From positions 7,475,253 to 7,539,252 of the forward strand of contig JAJEKV010000017.1 in NCBI GenBank assembly GCA_021234155.1: a DNA stretch of 64,000 nt, written 5' to 3'. A model generated the notes under the pieces. It had not been told where the DNA came from. It saw only the letters and a list, made by a program, of their open reading frames with translations, and did no database searches. Position numbers and translations under genes: made by a program. Numbering within the stretch: position 1 is the first letter of the stretch; each line of letters starts with the position of its first letter. This DNA is from Isoetes taiwanensis (lineage: Eukaryota; Streptophyta; Lycopodiopsida; Isoetales; Isoetaceae). Below are positions 35,783 through 47,726 of this stretch, piece by piece.

Positions 35783-37843
35783 TCATTTCTGTTTGAAGAA
35801 CATACCTTTCTGGTTCCTGTTCAACTTCCGCAATGATGAGCTTACTCTCGGTTGTCTTGATTCTGCGGTGTCAACCACATCACTTAGTGTTTGAACTATG
35901 GTTGATACTTCATTACTCTTTATGCTAACCCGACTAGAGCTTTAGAATCCAATCAGTATCATCTTGGATTTTGTCTTCTTGGTTTCGCGTTCTCTACATC
36001 CTCTTCGGTCGGATTTTCAAATGTGATTGGAAGTATAGGCCGCGATCTCGGGCCGCATAGTTAACCTACTGGTTGTCGAAATTCATCTTTATGTGCTCCA
36101 TCCGCTTTCTCATTTCTTCTCGCTCTGCGGCCGGATCACGGAGGTAATGGGACTTAGAGATGGAAGCTTTATTTCTTGCACTACCTATCGGACCCCTAGG
36201 TGCCACCTCTAGCACTTTCTCGAAAAAAATATCAAGGAAGTCCTTGACTTGACCATCCGAGACCACACTTTGGCATTTCCTAGCTAGCTTCAGAGCTTCC
36301 CGCCCGACATAACCTCCAACATGAAACTCCCAACACGTTGACTCTAAAGGGCAGAAGGCTTCAATCAGAAAACTTGAAAGGGCCAAAGAAAACCCGTACT
36401 TATTCAGCCTCCCTTATGCGCCACAAGTAGCTCATACTTGGATCGGTGAATTAAGGGCAGTGGTCGACCAGTTTTCTTCTTCCTCTTCCTCTTAGGCCCT
36501 CTATAAGGTCCACATCCACATCTGCAGTCCCTTTCCCTTTGTCTTGACATTGGATTCGACATAAAAACATTCTTCACTAGGGGTTCATCTAGCCGATAGC
36601 ACCGCCAAGCAATCTTCTCACCTTCTGGTTTCCCATTGAGTCTTTCATATTCTTTATCATCCATAATGGCTATTATAAGGACTAGCACATGTGAGATCTT
36701 ACTTTCGGTACTAAACTAACTATCTTTATTTTCATCTATCATTACTGCTTGCCTCATCACTTTAATGCATTCGAGATCATTTGCAGCAGCCTAGTGCATA
36801 TCGTGGACATGTCGGAGTGGCAAAACCGTCCGCGATAGTATAATGCATCTCGGTCGTAAAACCACCGCATGTGTTGAAGAAGGTGTCAGTAATCATCTTG
36901 TGTCCATCTCGTGCCACGGCTATCAAGAACAAATAGAGTGATGTCGGTTGGCCCATCACCCACGTCTGGTATGGCACACTTATAACCAGTGGACACCTTA
37001 TAGAAAAAAGGAGACTCCTCTTCCGGCCTCAAGTTTCAATCGAAGCAACTTTTCTTTTTAGGTCAGACGCCACTTTCGTGTGAATCCCCTTAAGAGTTGC
37101 CACATTCTTCGCCTTTTGCTGCTTCACAAAATCTTTTGACCAAAACACATATTTCTTAATGTCATCATTAGATACATTGTACTTTTGCATTAAGCCTATC
37201 TCGATAACATGAAGTCTCCCTCGTGAGCCTTTTGCGTTCTTCGCCAACATGACTTTTTTCGGACTTTCATATTTTTAGCGATTCGCATGCATCTTCGAAA
37301 AGATGTCAAGTGCTTTGTCTGCAGACGTTTTTTGTAGACAACTTCCTTTCCGATGCAACTATCTAGAACATAGATTAATTCTCGCATCATCAAATCCTTG
37401 TGCCTTTCTCATTTCGTGATACCTATATAAAAATAGGCGTATCTTGCGGAGGAAACCCGCCATACGAATCCGCAACTTCTTTTCCGTGATAGGCGTCCCA
37501 AAATTCGCTCCACTTTTCCCATACCGGTTAGAAGAAAAAAACAATCTTGCGAGGCATATCCTTTGGCACCGCTTTGATCTTCCGAGCCGGCTTTTGTGCA
37601 TCCCCTTTTTCTTCTTTGATCCGTGCCCTTACTCTTGTCCTCGTATTATGGTTTGGCACGCTGTCCTTTCTAGTAATTTGAATTCGCACTCTTAGATTGC
37701 CCTTTTGTCCGGCTCGGCATTGGTTTTCCATATTCGATCCATTGGTTACGAAGGCGCGTCGCATATCGCCTCCACATACTGGCTGCAAAATATGGGCCGT
37801 TAGATAAATAAAATAGACAGGCCGTCAAAACAATAACAATATA

Positions 37844-38090
37844 AAACGCGCCAGGCGCGTTTCTTGTAAATCCGTCAAAACAAATAACAACATAAAACAC
37901 GCCAGGCGCGTTTTCGTTAATCACGTATTTACAAAACGCCGCGCTGGCGATTTCTTCATGTGGCATACATGAAGAAATCACTCCAGGCGCATTTCTTGTA
38001 AATACGTGATTAACGAAAATGCGCCTGGCGCGATTTGGAACGCTATAGAACATGCACATTAAAGCAGCAAATCGCGCCTGGCGCAGTTTG
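37844..38090. repeat. Cluster of six related palindromes, including a ~145-bp imperfect inverted repeat
   Basis: Copies sit at 37844, 37893, 37932, 37975, 38016 and 38069, all built on GCGCC(A/T)GGCGC with AAA/TTT flanks. 37893-38037 is also one large inverted repeat: the left arm has CGTTAATCACGTATTTACAA and TTCTTCATGT, the right arm has their reverse complements, around a 5-nt loop at 37962-37966. The whole cluster lies in one 346-bp intron of the decayed gene. A 54-bp direct duplication (GTCAAAACAATAACA..) covers the first two copies. Confidence 0.85.
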
Positions 38091-39242
38091 GAAGTTCCAG
38101 ACTAGCTATGTGTGGGAAAATAAAATACCTTTTGTATATGAATGTCTTTCCCATGTCATTCAGTAGCGCGCTGATTTCGGCTAATTCTGCTGCTGTTGTT
38201 GAGCCACCGAGGAACCGCAATTTCGACCGAGTATAGTCTATAGAATAACCGATTTCCGCTTTTTGTGCTTGATGATCAAAACCTTCAAGCCTCCATCAAT
38301 GCTGTGGCTATCTATTATCATGAAGTGAATATCCAGTTGCCAATTAAATCTTCAAGTTTATTCCATATCAACACCTTCTTCGTCTTCATATCAAAAGGCA
38401 CCACATCTGCCGACATTGGCACCCCCCCGGTTTTCTATCATCTTTGTTGACTATTTCCATTCGCGTCTTTGCTTGTCATTATCTTCTGGCCGACAAACAT
38501 AGCCTTTGTGGTGTCGACATTGACCGGATGCGTGAAGTTAAGGCCCGTGGATACTTGTCGATGCTTCTTGAGTTTGCTCATGGCCTCTAACCTGCCTCGC
38601 CTTTATCGTCATCACTAGTCATATCCAGTAATGAGAACGTCCGGTGTTTCCCCGCCTCTAGAACTTGCATCTTCCTTCTCTTTTAAAGCTTGTAGGTACA
38701 CACTAGCCGACGGACTTTGTATCTTGATTGCTCTTTCTCACGGTGAGAGAGACCTTTCACATATTTTTTTTGGCGTCAATGGTTCACCACCGCGACCAAA
38801 ATTTGAAGAGGTTATCTCTGTGCCTCATCCGCTCTTAGGGTCTGTCTCTTTAAAGGAACCGCACCGCAGTAATTTAACTTCTTCAATACTTTTTATTTTT
38901 CCTCGACCCGCTTCAAGTAATACGGAACGGTATGAATCGCCCCCGTTCTTCGAATGTGATCGTAATACCTTGTTTCTTCATTTGATCTGTTTCCTTAACT
39001 CTAGACATGAAAATAAGATCTGTCTTTCCGCTAGTCTTGAAGATCTCCACATACCATTCAGAGCCCTCTGATAGATCTTCTTCTGGACACGGAGGCCTTT
39101 ATTATTCCGGTCGTATCGTCCATGGTCACAACGTATGCCAAATCTGCAACTGATACATCTTCCTCCGTTCTTGGTTTTTTCGGTGCCGATGTCCCTTGAC
39201 CCTGCGCAGGCTTTGCTTTTCTTTTCACATTTTTAGAAGATC

Positions 39243-39771
39243 CTGAAAGTTACAATCATATGGTGAGTAATGAAATCGCGCCGAGCGCGTTTTGATAGAA
39301 GCCTTACTATACAAGAAAAGTAGCAGAGACAGCCAAAAACAATCAGGGGTTCATGACGCTCTATATTATAAATCGCGCCGAGCGCGTTTTTTAGAGAGGC
39401 CCTACAGACGCTCTATATTATAAGAGACATACTAGGCTAGAAAAAAGACTTATCGAAAGAACTGGAGAATACAGAACAAAACTATAAACAAACAAGTGCA
39501 AGAAACTCTAATTAAACGGTCTACATTATACGAACTGGAGAATACAGGAGAAGATTATAAAACAAAAAACAAAAAACACAGAGTAGAGGAGAAGATTAGA
39601 ACAAAAAACATACAAAACAAGGTAGTAAAAGCAGTAGAAATGACACAGAAACAATATAAAAAATAGAAATAACACAGAGACAGTAGAAAAATGATAAAAA
39701 AAGACACAGACAGTAGACAAAACTTAAAAATAACACAGAAACTGTAGAAATCGAGAAGAAATAGTAAATAC
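39243..39771. repeat. Intron 1 with two palindromes and degenerate tandem repeats
   Basis: AATCGCGCCGAGCGCGTTTT occurs at 39273 and again at 39370, each an imperfect version of the palindrome family. Between 39.58 and 39.76 kb a ~35-45-bp unit with ACACAGAAACAGTAGAAA-like phrases is repeated degenerately. ACGCTCTATATTATAA occurs twice (39356, 39410). Confidence 0.75.
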
Positions 39772-40049
39772 CTGCTTCCTGAGTGCTGTCGACCTGTTCA
39801 GGAATTTCCTGAGTGTTGGCCCGTCGCCCCGCTCTACCTGCGCCTCTCCCTCCGCCTCTACCTCTCGTTGCGCCAGATCCTCCGGACGCCATATAGCTGC
39901 AATGTTCGAATGCAATGTTATGGGACGCGATTCAAATTCATACGTATGGGTGCATTATCTGAACCGTCAGATTGCTATCCGATTTTAAATTACAATTATC
40001 CCGCCTATATTAACCGCTTATCCCGCTCATTTCAAATTAAAAACTTAAT

Positions 40050-40699
40050 TTTCTTATTAAAGCAAAAGGAAAGGAAGGAAAAAGGGCATGAGGAAAGGAT
40101 CGGTAAAGAAGGAAAACAGGAAAAAAATCCATTAGGAAAGGAAAAAAGGAAGGAAAGCGCGGGAGCGAGGGAAAAGAGGAAGAAAACATGGGAAAAGGAA
40201 AAGAGAAAAGAAAAAGGAAGGGGAAAAAGAAGAAAAAATTGCACGGGAAAAAGAGAAGTGGGAAAGGGTGGGAAAAGGAGGAAAAGGAGGAAAAGGAAAG
40301 CACAGGAAAAATAGAAAGAAGAAAGGGGTGGAAAAAAAGGGAAGGGAAAAAGGGCGTAAGAGAAGAGAAATGGAAAAGAAAAAAGGAGGGAAAAGGGAAA
40401 AAAGGGGAGAGGGTACGGGAAAAAGGAAAAGAGGAAAATAGGAAAAGGGAAGATAAAAAGAGAACATAGAAAAATGGAAGGGAGAAAGGGTGAGGAGATG
40501 GGAAAAGGGAAGGTAAAAAGGGCATGAAAAACGGGAGGGGAAAAAAAAACTAAAAAGAAAAAGAAAAGTGTATAGAAAATAAGAAAAAGTGAAATACGGG
40601 ATAGAGCAAAAGGGAAAGGGAAACAGAAAGGGAAAGGTATAGCCAAAAACATTTATAGGCTCTCAACTTATGCCAAGCAACGCTGGGTACCATTACTAG
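40050..40699 (+). mobile_element. Helitron 3' part with homopurine tract
   Basis: The 3' end has GGCTCTCAACTTATGCC, a slightly decayed hairpin at 40672-40688 (GCCAAGC-AAC-GCTGGGT) and CTAG at 40696-40699 followed by T. These match the complete Helitron at 50672-52266. Upstream, about 580 bp (40060-40640) is almost pure A/G, built from GGGAAAAGGAAAAG variants, as in that element. The characteristic TCTTATATTATAATG 5' end is absent, so the copy is truncated or recombined on the left. Long Phe/Pro/Leu/Ser frames on the minus strand are only the tract read in translation. Confidence 0.7.
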
Positions 40700-42238
40700 T
40701 AGAGAAATTAGGGATTTCATGGAATTAAGGAAGTAGATGTGCATTCAGAAGACCCAGATGTTTTTAAAGTTCTATTTTTCTTTTTCTTTTTTTTTTTTTG
40801 GGGGATGATGTTCCACTCCGAGAGTCATGGAAATTGAATGCATGCATGCATATGTTATCGTTGGCTCTAAAGATTGTAAAAGGATATATTGCAATTATTG
40901 ACTACTATGATAAGCAAATGGCTAAAATCGCATACACTCATTGTAAATAAGCCATTCAATAATTATATTGGTGCTCCAATCCATAGGTGCAACCTATTAT
41001 AAAACGATATTAGGAAATGATCTAAAGTAATGAACTACCAAGGTACTTATAAGTTTTTATTTGGTGACATTGCATGCCTTTATGATGGAACAACTATTGT
41101 CATGATATTCCAAGTGTTACAACATATACCAGACACGGACTCACTTCCAACACGTATGAGGTGCCTATATCACTCTGAATATTATTCAACATATATGGCT
41201 TGAAGGTAGAGAGCATAGAGACCTATCTTTTCTTTTGAGAGACATTTCCAGGAAGAATTACAACTAAGTAGAAGATTGTGATGACGCTCTTTGGCTTTAA
41301 CATTGATTGACCATGAAAATGCTTTATATTAGCATAAATTTTATTTCTAAAGTTTGCTTCGTGTACTTAAAAAGTTGACCAATCACCCTTCAATCTGGCA
41401 TGGGGACAAGGCTTTGTCATGGCATAAGTTATACAAATACAAGAAACTTATCGCGGCGGCCAAGGCCGCCGCGAACGTTTCTCTTTCCCAACTTGTCTAT
41501 ACATGCTAGAACATGCAGAATTTGAACCTGCATTTTGTTTCCTTGTGTTCAGTGCCCGCACGTCAAGGCTGGTGTTTCTTCACAATTGAATTTTGGATTT
41601 TTAGTCATTGAAACTCGTTTAGATCTTTAAAATTTCAGTGCTCTCCAGGTCTTTGATTAAGGCTTCCCGTGAAAACTTCTAGTTGTTAAAGACAGCTGCC
41701 TATTGGGAACTCAGCATATTTTGATCATGACAACCACAGACAAAGTATTTCGATAAATCAAATACATAGATTGTATTAGCACCCATACATATGTGAACTC
41801 TTTAAAATATTGAAAGTGGTACCCAAATGATGGTTAGTTTTCTCAAATTTTGGAGGCCTTTGTACGTGCATATATTCATATGTAGGAGAATTTCTATGTA
41901 GGAGAATTGAAGTGCTGATTTGTAGAGGGCAACCCATAGTGCGACATCACCTTATTAGAATTTGCTCTAAAGTCCTCACATATTTTGCTTTAAGAATATT
42001 TGACTTATGAGCTAGCTCATGCACTAACTCATGCTTTGACTCATGTATTGATACATGGGTAGAGTTAGATGCTTCTAGAATAATATGCGCTAGGCCTATA
42101 TTAGCTAAATATATATATTAGCTAATGCACTGATTTTCCCTCTTAAGAGACAAATAATTCCTGTCCGTTTTGATGAATTAAGAGTTTATAGCCTTGGGCT
42201 GGACAAATAAAATACAATGCCCGCCGGGGACAGAAGCT
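40700..42238. other. Noncoding DNA with a GC hairpin at 41451-41474
   Basis: No gene recognised. TCGCGGCGGCC-AA-GGCCGCCGCGA at 41451-41474 is a perfect 11-bp-arm inverted repeat, preceded by TACAAGAAACT. It shares this whole block with 3.75-3.80 kb, as CACTA subterminal DNA would. Confidence 0.45.
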
Positions 42239-42440
42239 ATGGAGTCCTCTCAATTTCATGCAGTAGTTCTCCCCTTCCCTGCTCACGGCCATATCAAACC
42301 TATATTGCATCTAGCGCACAGATGTCCATGCTTGCTTCAGCGGTGTACAGTATTCTTTCGGAAGCTAGTTATTCTGGCTTTGTTTTCTGTGATGATTTGA
42401 ATAGGGCAAGGCATATATTTCAATGCCAGAGCTTTGAATA
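42239..42440 (+). pseudogene. UDP-glycosyltransferase N-terminal fragment
   Basis: ATG at 42239 opens MESSQFHAVVLPFPAHGHIK, the N-terminal signature of plant family-1 UDP-glycosyltransferases (H..V..PFPA.GH..P...LA), including the catalytic His and the PFPAHGH acceptor-side loop. After HLA (about 42312) the frame is lost. The other frame continues with hydrophobic UGT-like residues to about 42440, then nothing. A normal UGT has about 450-500 residues, so only about a tenth survives. No PSPG box is present. Confidence 0.6.
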
Positions 42441-42592
42441 AGGTGTATTTGGGAGATGAGTTCTGATTTTTATACCCAATCCGAAAAACCCAGCTGTGAT
42501 TTGCCTTGCTATTGGCTTAGATTTCGGGTGCAGACTTTAACTACAGAGGAATGGCTATGGCAGGCAAGAATACCTAGTTTTATTCTAATGCC

Positions 42593-42787
42593 ATGAAAAT
42601 GCTGTTAAAGGAATCGAAGGTGAGTTTTACTTCCTATCTTCTAAGATTTAGAGAGGCCCGCGACCCCTTCCGTCGAAATATCCTGAGATTTCACCAGAAC
42701 CTCCGGATTCTAAGAAAAGGGATCGATCTGGTTCTGAAAAAGGGCCGAATCCAGGATATTTCAACCCGAATCTCTTTTATTAGATAG
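42593..42787 (+). other. Small basic ORF, unidentified
   Basis: A 64-codon Arg/Lys/Ile/Leu-rich frame (RFREARDPFRRNILRFHQNL) is locally GC-richer than its flanks. It reads like organelle or bacterial-type coding DNA, but I cannot assign it. A nuclear organelle insertion is one possibility; chance is another. Confidence 0.2.
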
Positions 42788-42999
42788 TATTTACCTTTTA
42801 GACTGATATTTATGATCAAGAAAGGTCCATCCGGAAATAGGTAGTCTGGCCTTATAAATATATAACCATCATTCAATTAAATTGGGATTATGTCTTGATT
42901 TTGGGCGAATTTCATATTGCAATTTTTTTAGTAACTTGATTAAAGTCACTATACGTTAACATATAATCACACACCTTAATATAAATTCACACCTTAACT

Positions 43000-45993
43000 T
43001 CAAATTACAAAATCATATATCATGAAACTCAAGTAGTACACAACTTTTATTAACTGTGATTGATACATAGTAACCGTTTTCATTTTTCCACCAAAGATCC
43101 CCAAGGATATGGGAACCTTATTCCTTACATCCTGAGGTATTGTAACTCTCGCTGTTTTACTTGGAATAGTTTTTGGAGTCCACGAGTACAATACGGTTTC
43201 AATGTCTAGCCAAAAATCAGGATCACTAGGATTTCTCCTCCACCTCTTTGTCCAACAATCTGAATATCTTTCTTTATCGGTGACATTACTCAACCGATGT
43301 AATCGGACACCACCATTCCACGCCAAGCACCTTATTGAAGTTAACATCACCTTCTTCTTTGCAAATATCCGAGATAGTGTATCCCAACCACACTGGATAG
43401 GTCTCTAGATCTGCTGGTTTTACTACTACAAATTGGTGGCACTCCACGCCGAGAGAAGGTTCATAACAATCCATGCCTAGATATTTTGGCCTATCCTTCT
43501 TAGGACCAACATAGTGTTTATCGGCTTAAGGAGGAGCATATGCCTTCACAATGCTACTAATGGTACCATCATCTTCACAAGACCAGCCTAATGTTTTCCA
43601 CTTACTTTTAGGGAACCACCCTTCTTTCAAATCTTCCGAGGATGTGTCTACCTCATCCAACAAGTTGATCACCTTCTTCCAATAATCTATCAATGCACGA
43701 TTAGTCTCATCTGAATTAGTTTGCCAATGCTTGATGTAGTCATTGATGCCATCCTTAGTCAATCCCAATTGCTTGACTTCTTCAATTGGTTTTAGAGCTT
43801 TTGGTTGACCAGAGGTATCATAGGCTTGCCATTTGCATCCCTCGTACCAAATTTCTGCCCCACCTCTCCACTTCTCCTCCTGAAGGTCTCATTTTCCATT
43901 GCATGATTGGAATCCCTTCTCTCACCCAAAAAGTGAATTGAAGAGGTGTAGAATGACCTTCCATGTCGAGCATAACCATCCACAAAACTCTTCCAATTAG
44001 GCACTTCTTTTATGAGAGATCCTATAGGAGATGGATTTGTACATCCATGAAATATTTCCAATAGCCCGGAAAGTTGGTAACCGCCCATGTCTCAATACAT
44101 GACTATATTTTCCAAACAATGCGCCCACATCCTCATGAGTATATCCGGCATTAGGAACCCCAAATTGACTCTTTCAAAAATACCCACAAATGTTAAGTAG
44201 GATAGGAAAGAAAACATCCACTGTTCTTATTTTGACCAAAGACAATTATCTAGTTGCAAGAGGAGCTTTTCAAGGCGCATCTCGAGGTTTAGCACGAGAT
44301 GTTGAAGCTCCAACATGTTCATTAGGTCCATTCCTCCTAAACCTTGCCTTGCTAAACTTTTCAATACTATTAGGGGTTCCATCCAACAATGCACTATGTA
44401 GTGCCCGGCTAGTCAGAGGGATCCTCGAGGTGACCATTGTAACCCTTCCGATAGTTTCTTAAACACCTCATGATACTCCCAATGTGAAAAATGACCATCA
44501 CTCCACAACTCTAAACCGAAATGGCTATAGTAGGTCCGAGACTGCCCATGCAATATTGCCACGATCATTAAAATCTGCAAAGGGTATGATCTTCCACATG
44601 ACTTAGGAATGTACTTGAATTGTGGAAGACAAGTCTTACTGTTGGTCCATTTTATCATGTATAATACATAGATAGTTATTAGGTTCCATTGCGGATAAGG
44701 TCCTCCACATCCAATAAGTTGATCTACATGATAGTTGATCCGTCATATGGTCCTTCATATGTTCCCTTATCTTTGCCCTTAGACTTGGTTGCACGCCTTA
44801 TCTAGTGTCTCCTTCAAATTAGCACATAAATTGCACTTGGCAAAGTTGTTTGAAGTTGCTATGGTCACATGCTTGAAATGCTTATTCCATAGCCTACTAA
44901 AAAACTGGGCTGGGATATAGAGGCCACTCCAAGTTCCCGGCAATGCATTTATTTCCTCTAATATGCTCTTCTGGGTACAATGGGATGGCAATCTCTTTTC
45001 AACAATAACTCTACCCTGTTCATCCTTCTTACTCTTATGTGGCATGTTTTCTGCATTGAAATCCACATATCTTTCAAATATTTCCTTTGCAGCTATAGTT
45101 CTTGAGGTAGGCCTTATCAGGCCAGTGTTCCCATGCAATGCAATTTTACTACCATTTTCATGTCTCTTTTGCCAGTTGTGCCAAGAAGAGGTTGAAATTC
45201 CATGTATAGCCATCCATGCTTTTGAACATATCCACTTTCCATTCAATGGGAATCTTTTCTTCTTTGATCTTTCATCCTGAATTGCATGGCCAAATATGGT
45301 GTACATGAAATTCCTCCTGCTATCACACTTATGTTCCTGATATGTAGCTCTTGCTACCACCATCTCCTCTATTGTGAACATTCTAATACAGGAGGCCCAA
45401 CAACATTCACTTCCTCTAACCTTCATCAGGGCTTCAGGAGAACAATCATAATCTGACTTGCATCTTTTGGTGGGATAATGTTTGAAAGTTGGAAGTGGCC
45501 TCTTGCTACACTGTGTGAACATTATTGACAATGGTTCTACATCTATAGGAAACATGTAGTTCCCCTCCAGTTGAATACTGTCCCTAGGCCATGCAACAAT
45601 AGTTGGAACCTCTAGTTGCTTCACACAAGCAAGGCATTCTTGTTTGCCTGAACCCTTTTCCTTCCAATTGTCATATAATTTTGAGATTGCCACACCTAAC
45701 CTGTCCTCCCCTAATCTTTCATCATTCACTGCATTGATAGGATCTGCTAGAACAATAATCCCTTCTCCTACTGCCTCTCTGTTGCATGCATGCAGGATCT
45801 TGACCTTTTTGTTTTTCCAATCGACCCGAGTATAAAGTACAATTTCCTTTCCTTTGGCATCATCCTTTTCATTTCTGGTCTTTTCCTTTCCTTTGCCATC
45901 ATCTTTGTCATCTTCATTAGTTGGGGATTTTTCCTTGCCTTGATCAGCATCATTGGGGGCCTTGGGGGATTTAGCATTTTGCATGCCATTGAC
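43000..45993 (-). pseudogene. Transposon-associated DUF7869-type protein, decayed
   Basis: The largest frame starts after a splice acceptor at 45993 and runs 401 codons to 44779. It has an acidic/basic Lys-Asp-Glu-rich head, then ICSKAWMAIHGIS, the CRKAF-like helix block typical of these proteins, and a Cys pair (AKCNLC). Later blocks in other frames give LLQLDNC (about 44245), FSFLSYLTFVGIFERVNLGF and YTHEDVGALFGKY (about 44130). Together they form the conserved LDNC...GHTHEDID pattern of DUF7869 proteins found in plant and animal mobile elements. C-terminal blocks have WKTLGWSCEDD, FVVVKPADLETYPVWLG and EWWCP. At least five frame breaks or stops, so inactive unless some gaps are introns. 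I have not found terminal repeats. Confidence 0.6.
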
Positions 45994-46049
45994 CTAAAAT
46001 GCATAAAAACATATAGTAAGTTAGCATATCCAAATAACATCTCCCTAGC

Positions 46050-46420
46050 ATGAGTTAACCTATAATATATTAACCTATAATAACCTTAAATTTTGTAACC
46101 TTAGAAACAACTTTTAAGGTTATTATAGGTTAGCAGTTTTTAGGTTAGAAGTTAATTATAGGTTATTATAGGTTAGAAGTTTTAAGGTAGGTTATTATAG
46201 GTTAAAAGTTAAGGTTAGAAGAAGTAAGTTTACAACTTTGAAGGTTAGAAGTTCTAAGGTTAAAACTTCTAACCTTAAATAAATATAACCTTTAAACTTC
46301 TAAAACTTAAAACTTCTAAATTCTAATTCATAAACTATTAAACTTAAAACCTTAACTATTAACTTATAACCTTAAAATATTACCTTAAAATTTCTTATAA
46401 CTTATAACCTTAACCCCTTG
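46050..46420. repeat. AT-rich GGTTATTATAGGTTA-type array with inverted repeat
   Basis: TAACCTATAATAACCTTAAA (46071-46090) and its exact reverse complement (46113-46132) form a 20-bp stem with a 22-nt loop. The rest is a run of TTAGGTTA, TATAACCTTAA and similar phrases without strict period. It lies just upstream of the decayed DUF7869 gene. Confidence 0.8.
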
Positions 46421-46549
46421 TAATAAATTTTCGCGGCAGTTATTATGGCGCGGTACGAATTTTTTAAAGTAGTTATTACATTCAGTTTACACTCCCTTTC
46501 CAAATTTTCTGTCTCTCTTTCGAACTGCTGGTGCGATTTCGAACTTCAT

Positions 46550-46830
46550 ACTGGTGTGCTTACAATCTGCCGGTGCGCTTACAATCTGGTGCGCTTACAA
46601 TCTGCTGGTGCGCTTACAATCTGGGCGCTTTTTATACTGGTGCACTTTCGAGCTTCTCGGCGCTTTCGAGGTAAAGGTTTTCGGCTAAAACATTTCGGCT
46701 AAAGCTTTTCTAGTTTTTTGGCTTCTGGCTTTCGATTTTTCTGGCTTTTTCTCTGTGGCTTTTCGGCTTCTACAATCTTCTGCTTTTTCTCTGTGGCTTT
46801 TCGGCTTCTACAATCTTCTGCTTTTGGTTT
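46550..46830. repeat. Short tandem repeats (GTGCGCTTACAATCTG; 38-bp duplication)
   Basis: GTGCGCTTACAATCTG recurs four times with 17-23-bp spacing at 46550-46625. Then CTTTTTCTCTGTGGCTTTTC is duplicated 38 bp apart near 46746 and 46784. The Phe/Leu/Ser-rich frames here are by-products of the repeats. 46412-46450 (CTTGTAATAAATTTTCGCGG) may be an element end. Confidence 0.75.
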
Positions 46831-47207
46831 TTCTGCTCAAAGGTTTCTACCGGGGTTTTGGTTTCTACAAAGCTTTCGCCCAAAGGTTTCTCGGCTTCTT
46901 CTCGGCTTCTATTGGCTCAAATCATCTGCTATTAGCTTCTTCTCGGCTCAAATCAACTTTTGTTTTCGATTTTTGGTTTCGGCTCAAAGGCAGAAGTTCA
47001 AATCTCGGGTACAGAAAACAAAGAGGTTAGTATTTCATGTTCTTTACTTAAAGTCTGTTATCTTATTCTTGTTTTTATTCTAGTATTTGAAAGTTCTGTT
47101 CTATCTGCTTTATCTGTTCTTTATCTGTTATATGAGCTTCAGGGTTAATCAAGGGGAGTGCTTACTGGCTTAGACTTTTAGATGCATCAATCCTATACTG
47201 CCCTAGC

Positions 47208-47500
47208 ACCTTCATATATAGATCTATTGTTTATGAACACCCTCTATTGCTTATAAACATGTTCTATTGCTTATATGATCTTGCTCTATGATCTTGCTCT
47301 ATCTATTGCTTATAAACATGTTCTATTGCTTGTATGATCTTGCTCTATGATCTTGCTCTATGATCTTGCTCTATCTGCTCTAAATAATGAACCAAAACAA
47401 TGAACTAAATAATGAACTATGATCTTGCTCTATGATCTTGCTCTATCTGCTCTAAATAATGAACCAAAACAATGAACTAAATAATGAACTAAACAAGGAG
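47208..47500. repeat. Degenerate tandem array (TATGATCTTGCTC and 66-bp unit)
   Basis: TATGATCTTGCTC occurs about seven times. A unit containing CTGCTCTAAATAATGAACCA is duplicated (about 47376 and 47445). It is a local slippage-type array in noncoding DNA between the DUF7869 locus and the next small gene. Confidence 0.8.
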
Positions 47501-47726
47501 TATTATTATTATATATCTGCTTGTCTTATCCGTTTTTATTCTATCTGCTCTATCCGCTCTATGAGTTCTTATTCTCGCTCTATCCGCTCTTAGATTTGCT
47601 CTATCTATTCCCCGCGGCCAGATTCTATCTTTTCTCGCATTTTTTTCTATAGAATGATATGTTAGAATGGGCTTAAATCGCTTTCTGCATTTCTAGTTTG
47701 GCTTCTAATTTCCCACTAGGTTAATC

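Larger units (their letters stand above)
34560..39892 (-). pseudogene. Decayed multi-exon gene with C-terminal FCP1/HAD-like phosphatase domain and palindrome-bearing introns
   Basis: Exon 1 (39892-39772) starts MASGGSGATRGRGGGRGAG and ends at a good donor; exon 2 begins at 39242 with a basic stretch (SSKNVKRKAKP). A frame break near 39.1 kb is followed by EWYVEIFKTSGKTDLIFMSR. Further blocks include ADVVPFDMKTKKVLIWN (38.4 kb) and LRFLGGSTTAAELAEISALL, which ends at the donor of a 346-bp intron (37783-38128). Then come WRRYATRLRNQW and several Lys-rich blocks to 36.0 kb. After a 71-bp intron (35734-35804) a phosphatase-like domain reads KILVFDLNGVL, then VYPRPYLKEML, IWSS and, after frameshifts, IIIVDDDLK, as in FCP1/SCP HAD proteins, with Asn in place of the second catalytic Asp. 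Stops and shifts throughout make it non-functional. It is probably part of a mobile element. Overall family unknown. Confidence 0.55.

Noticed and set aside
40032-40652. Long minus-strand Phe/Pro/Leu/Ser frame (206 codons)
   Set aside because: It is the translation of a homopurine tract inside a Helitron; low complexity, several equivalent overlapping frames, no start context.
46718-47083. 121-codon Phe-rich ORF
   Set aside because: Built from tandem repeats of TTTTCGGCTTCT-like units.
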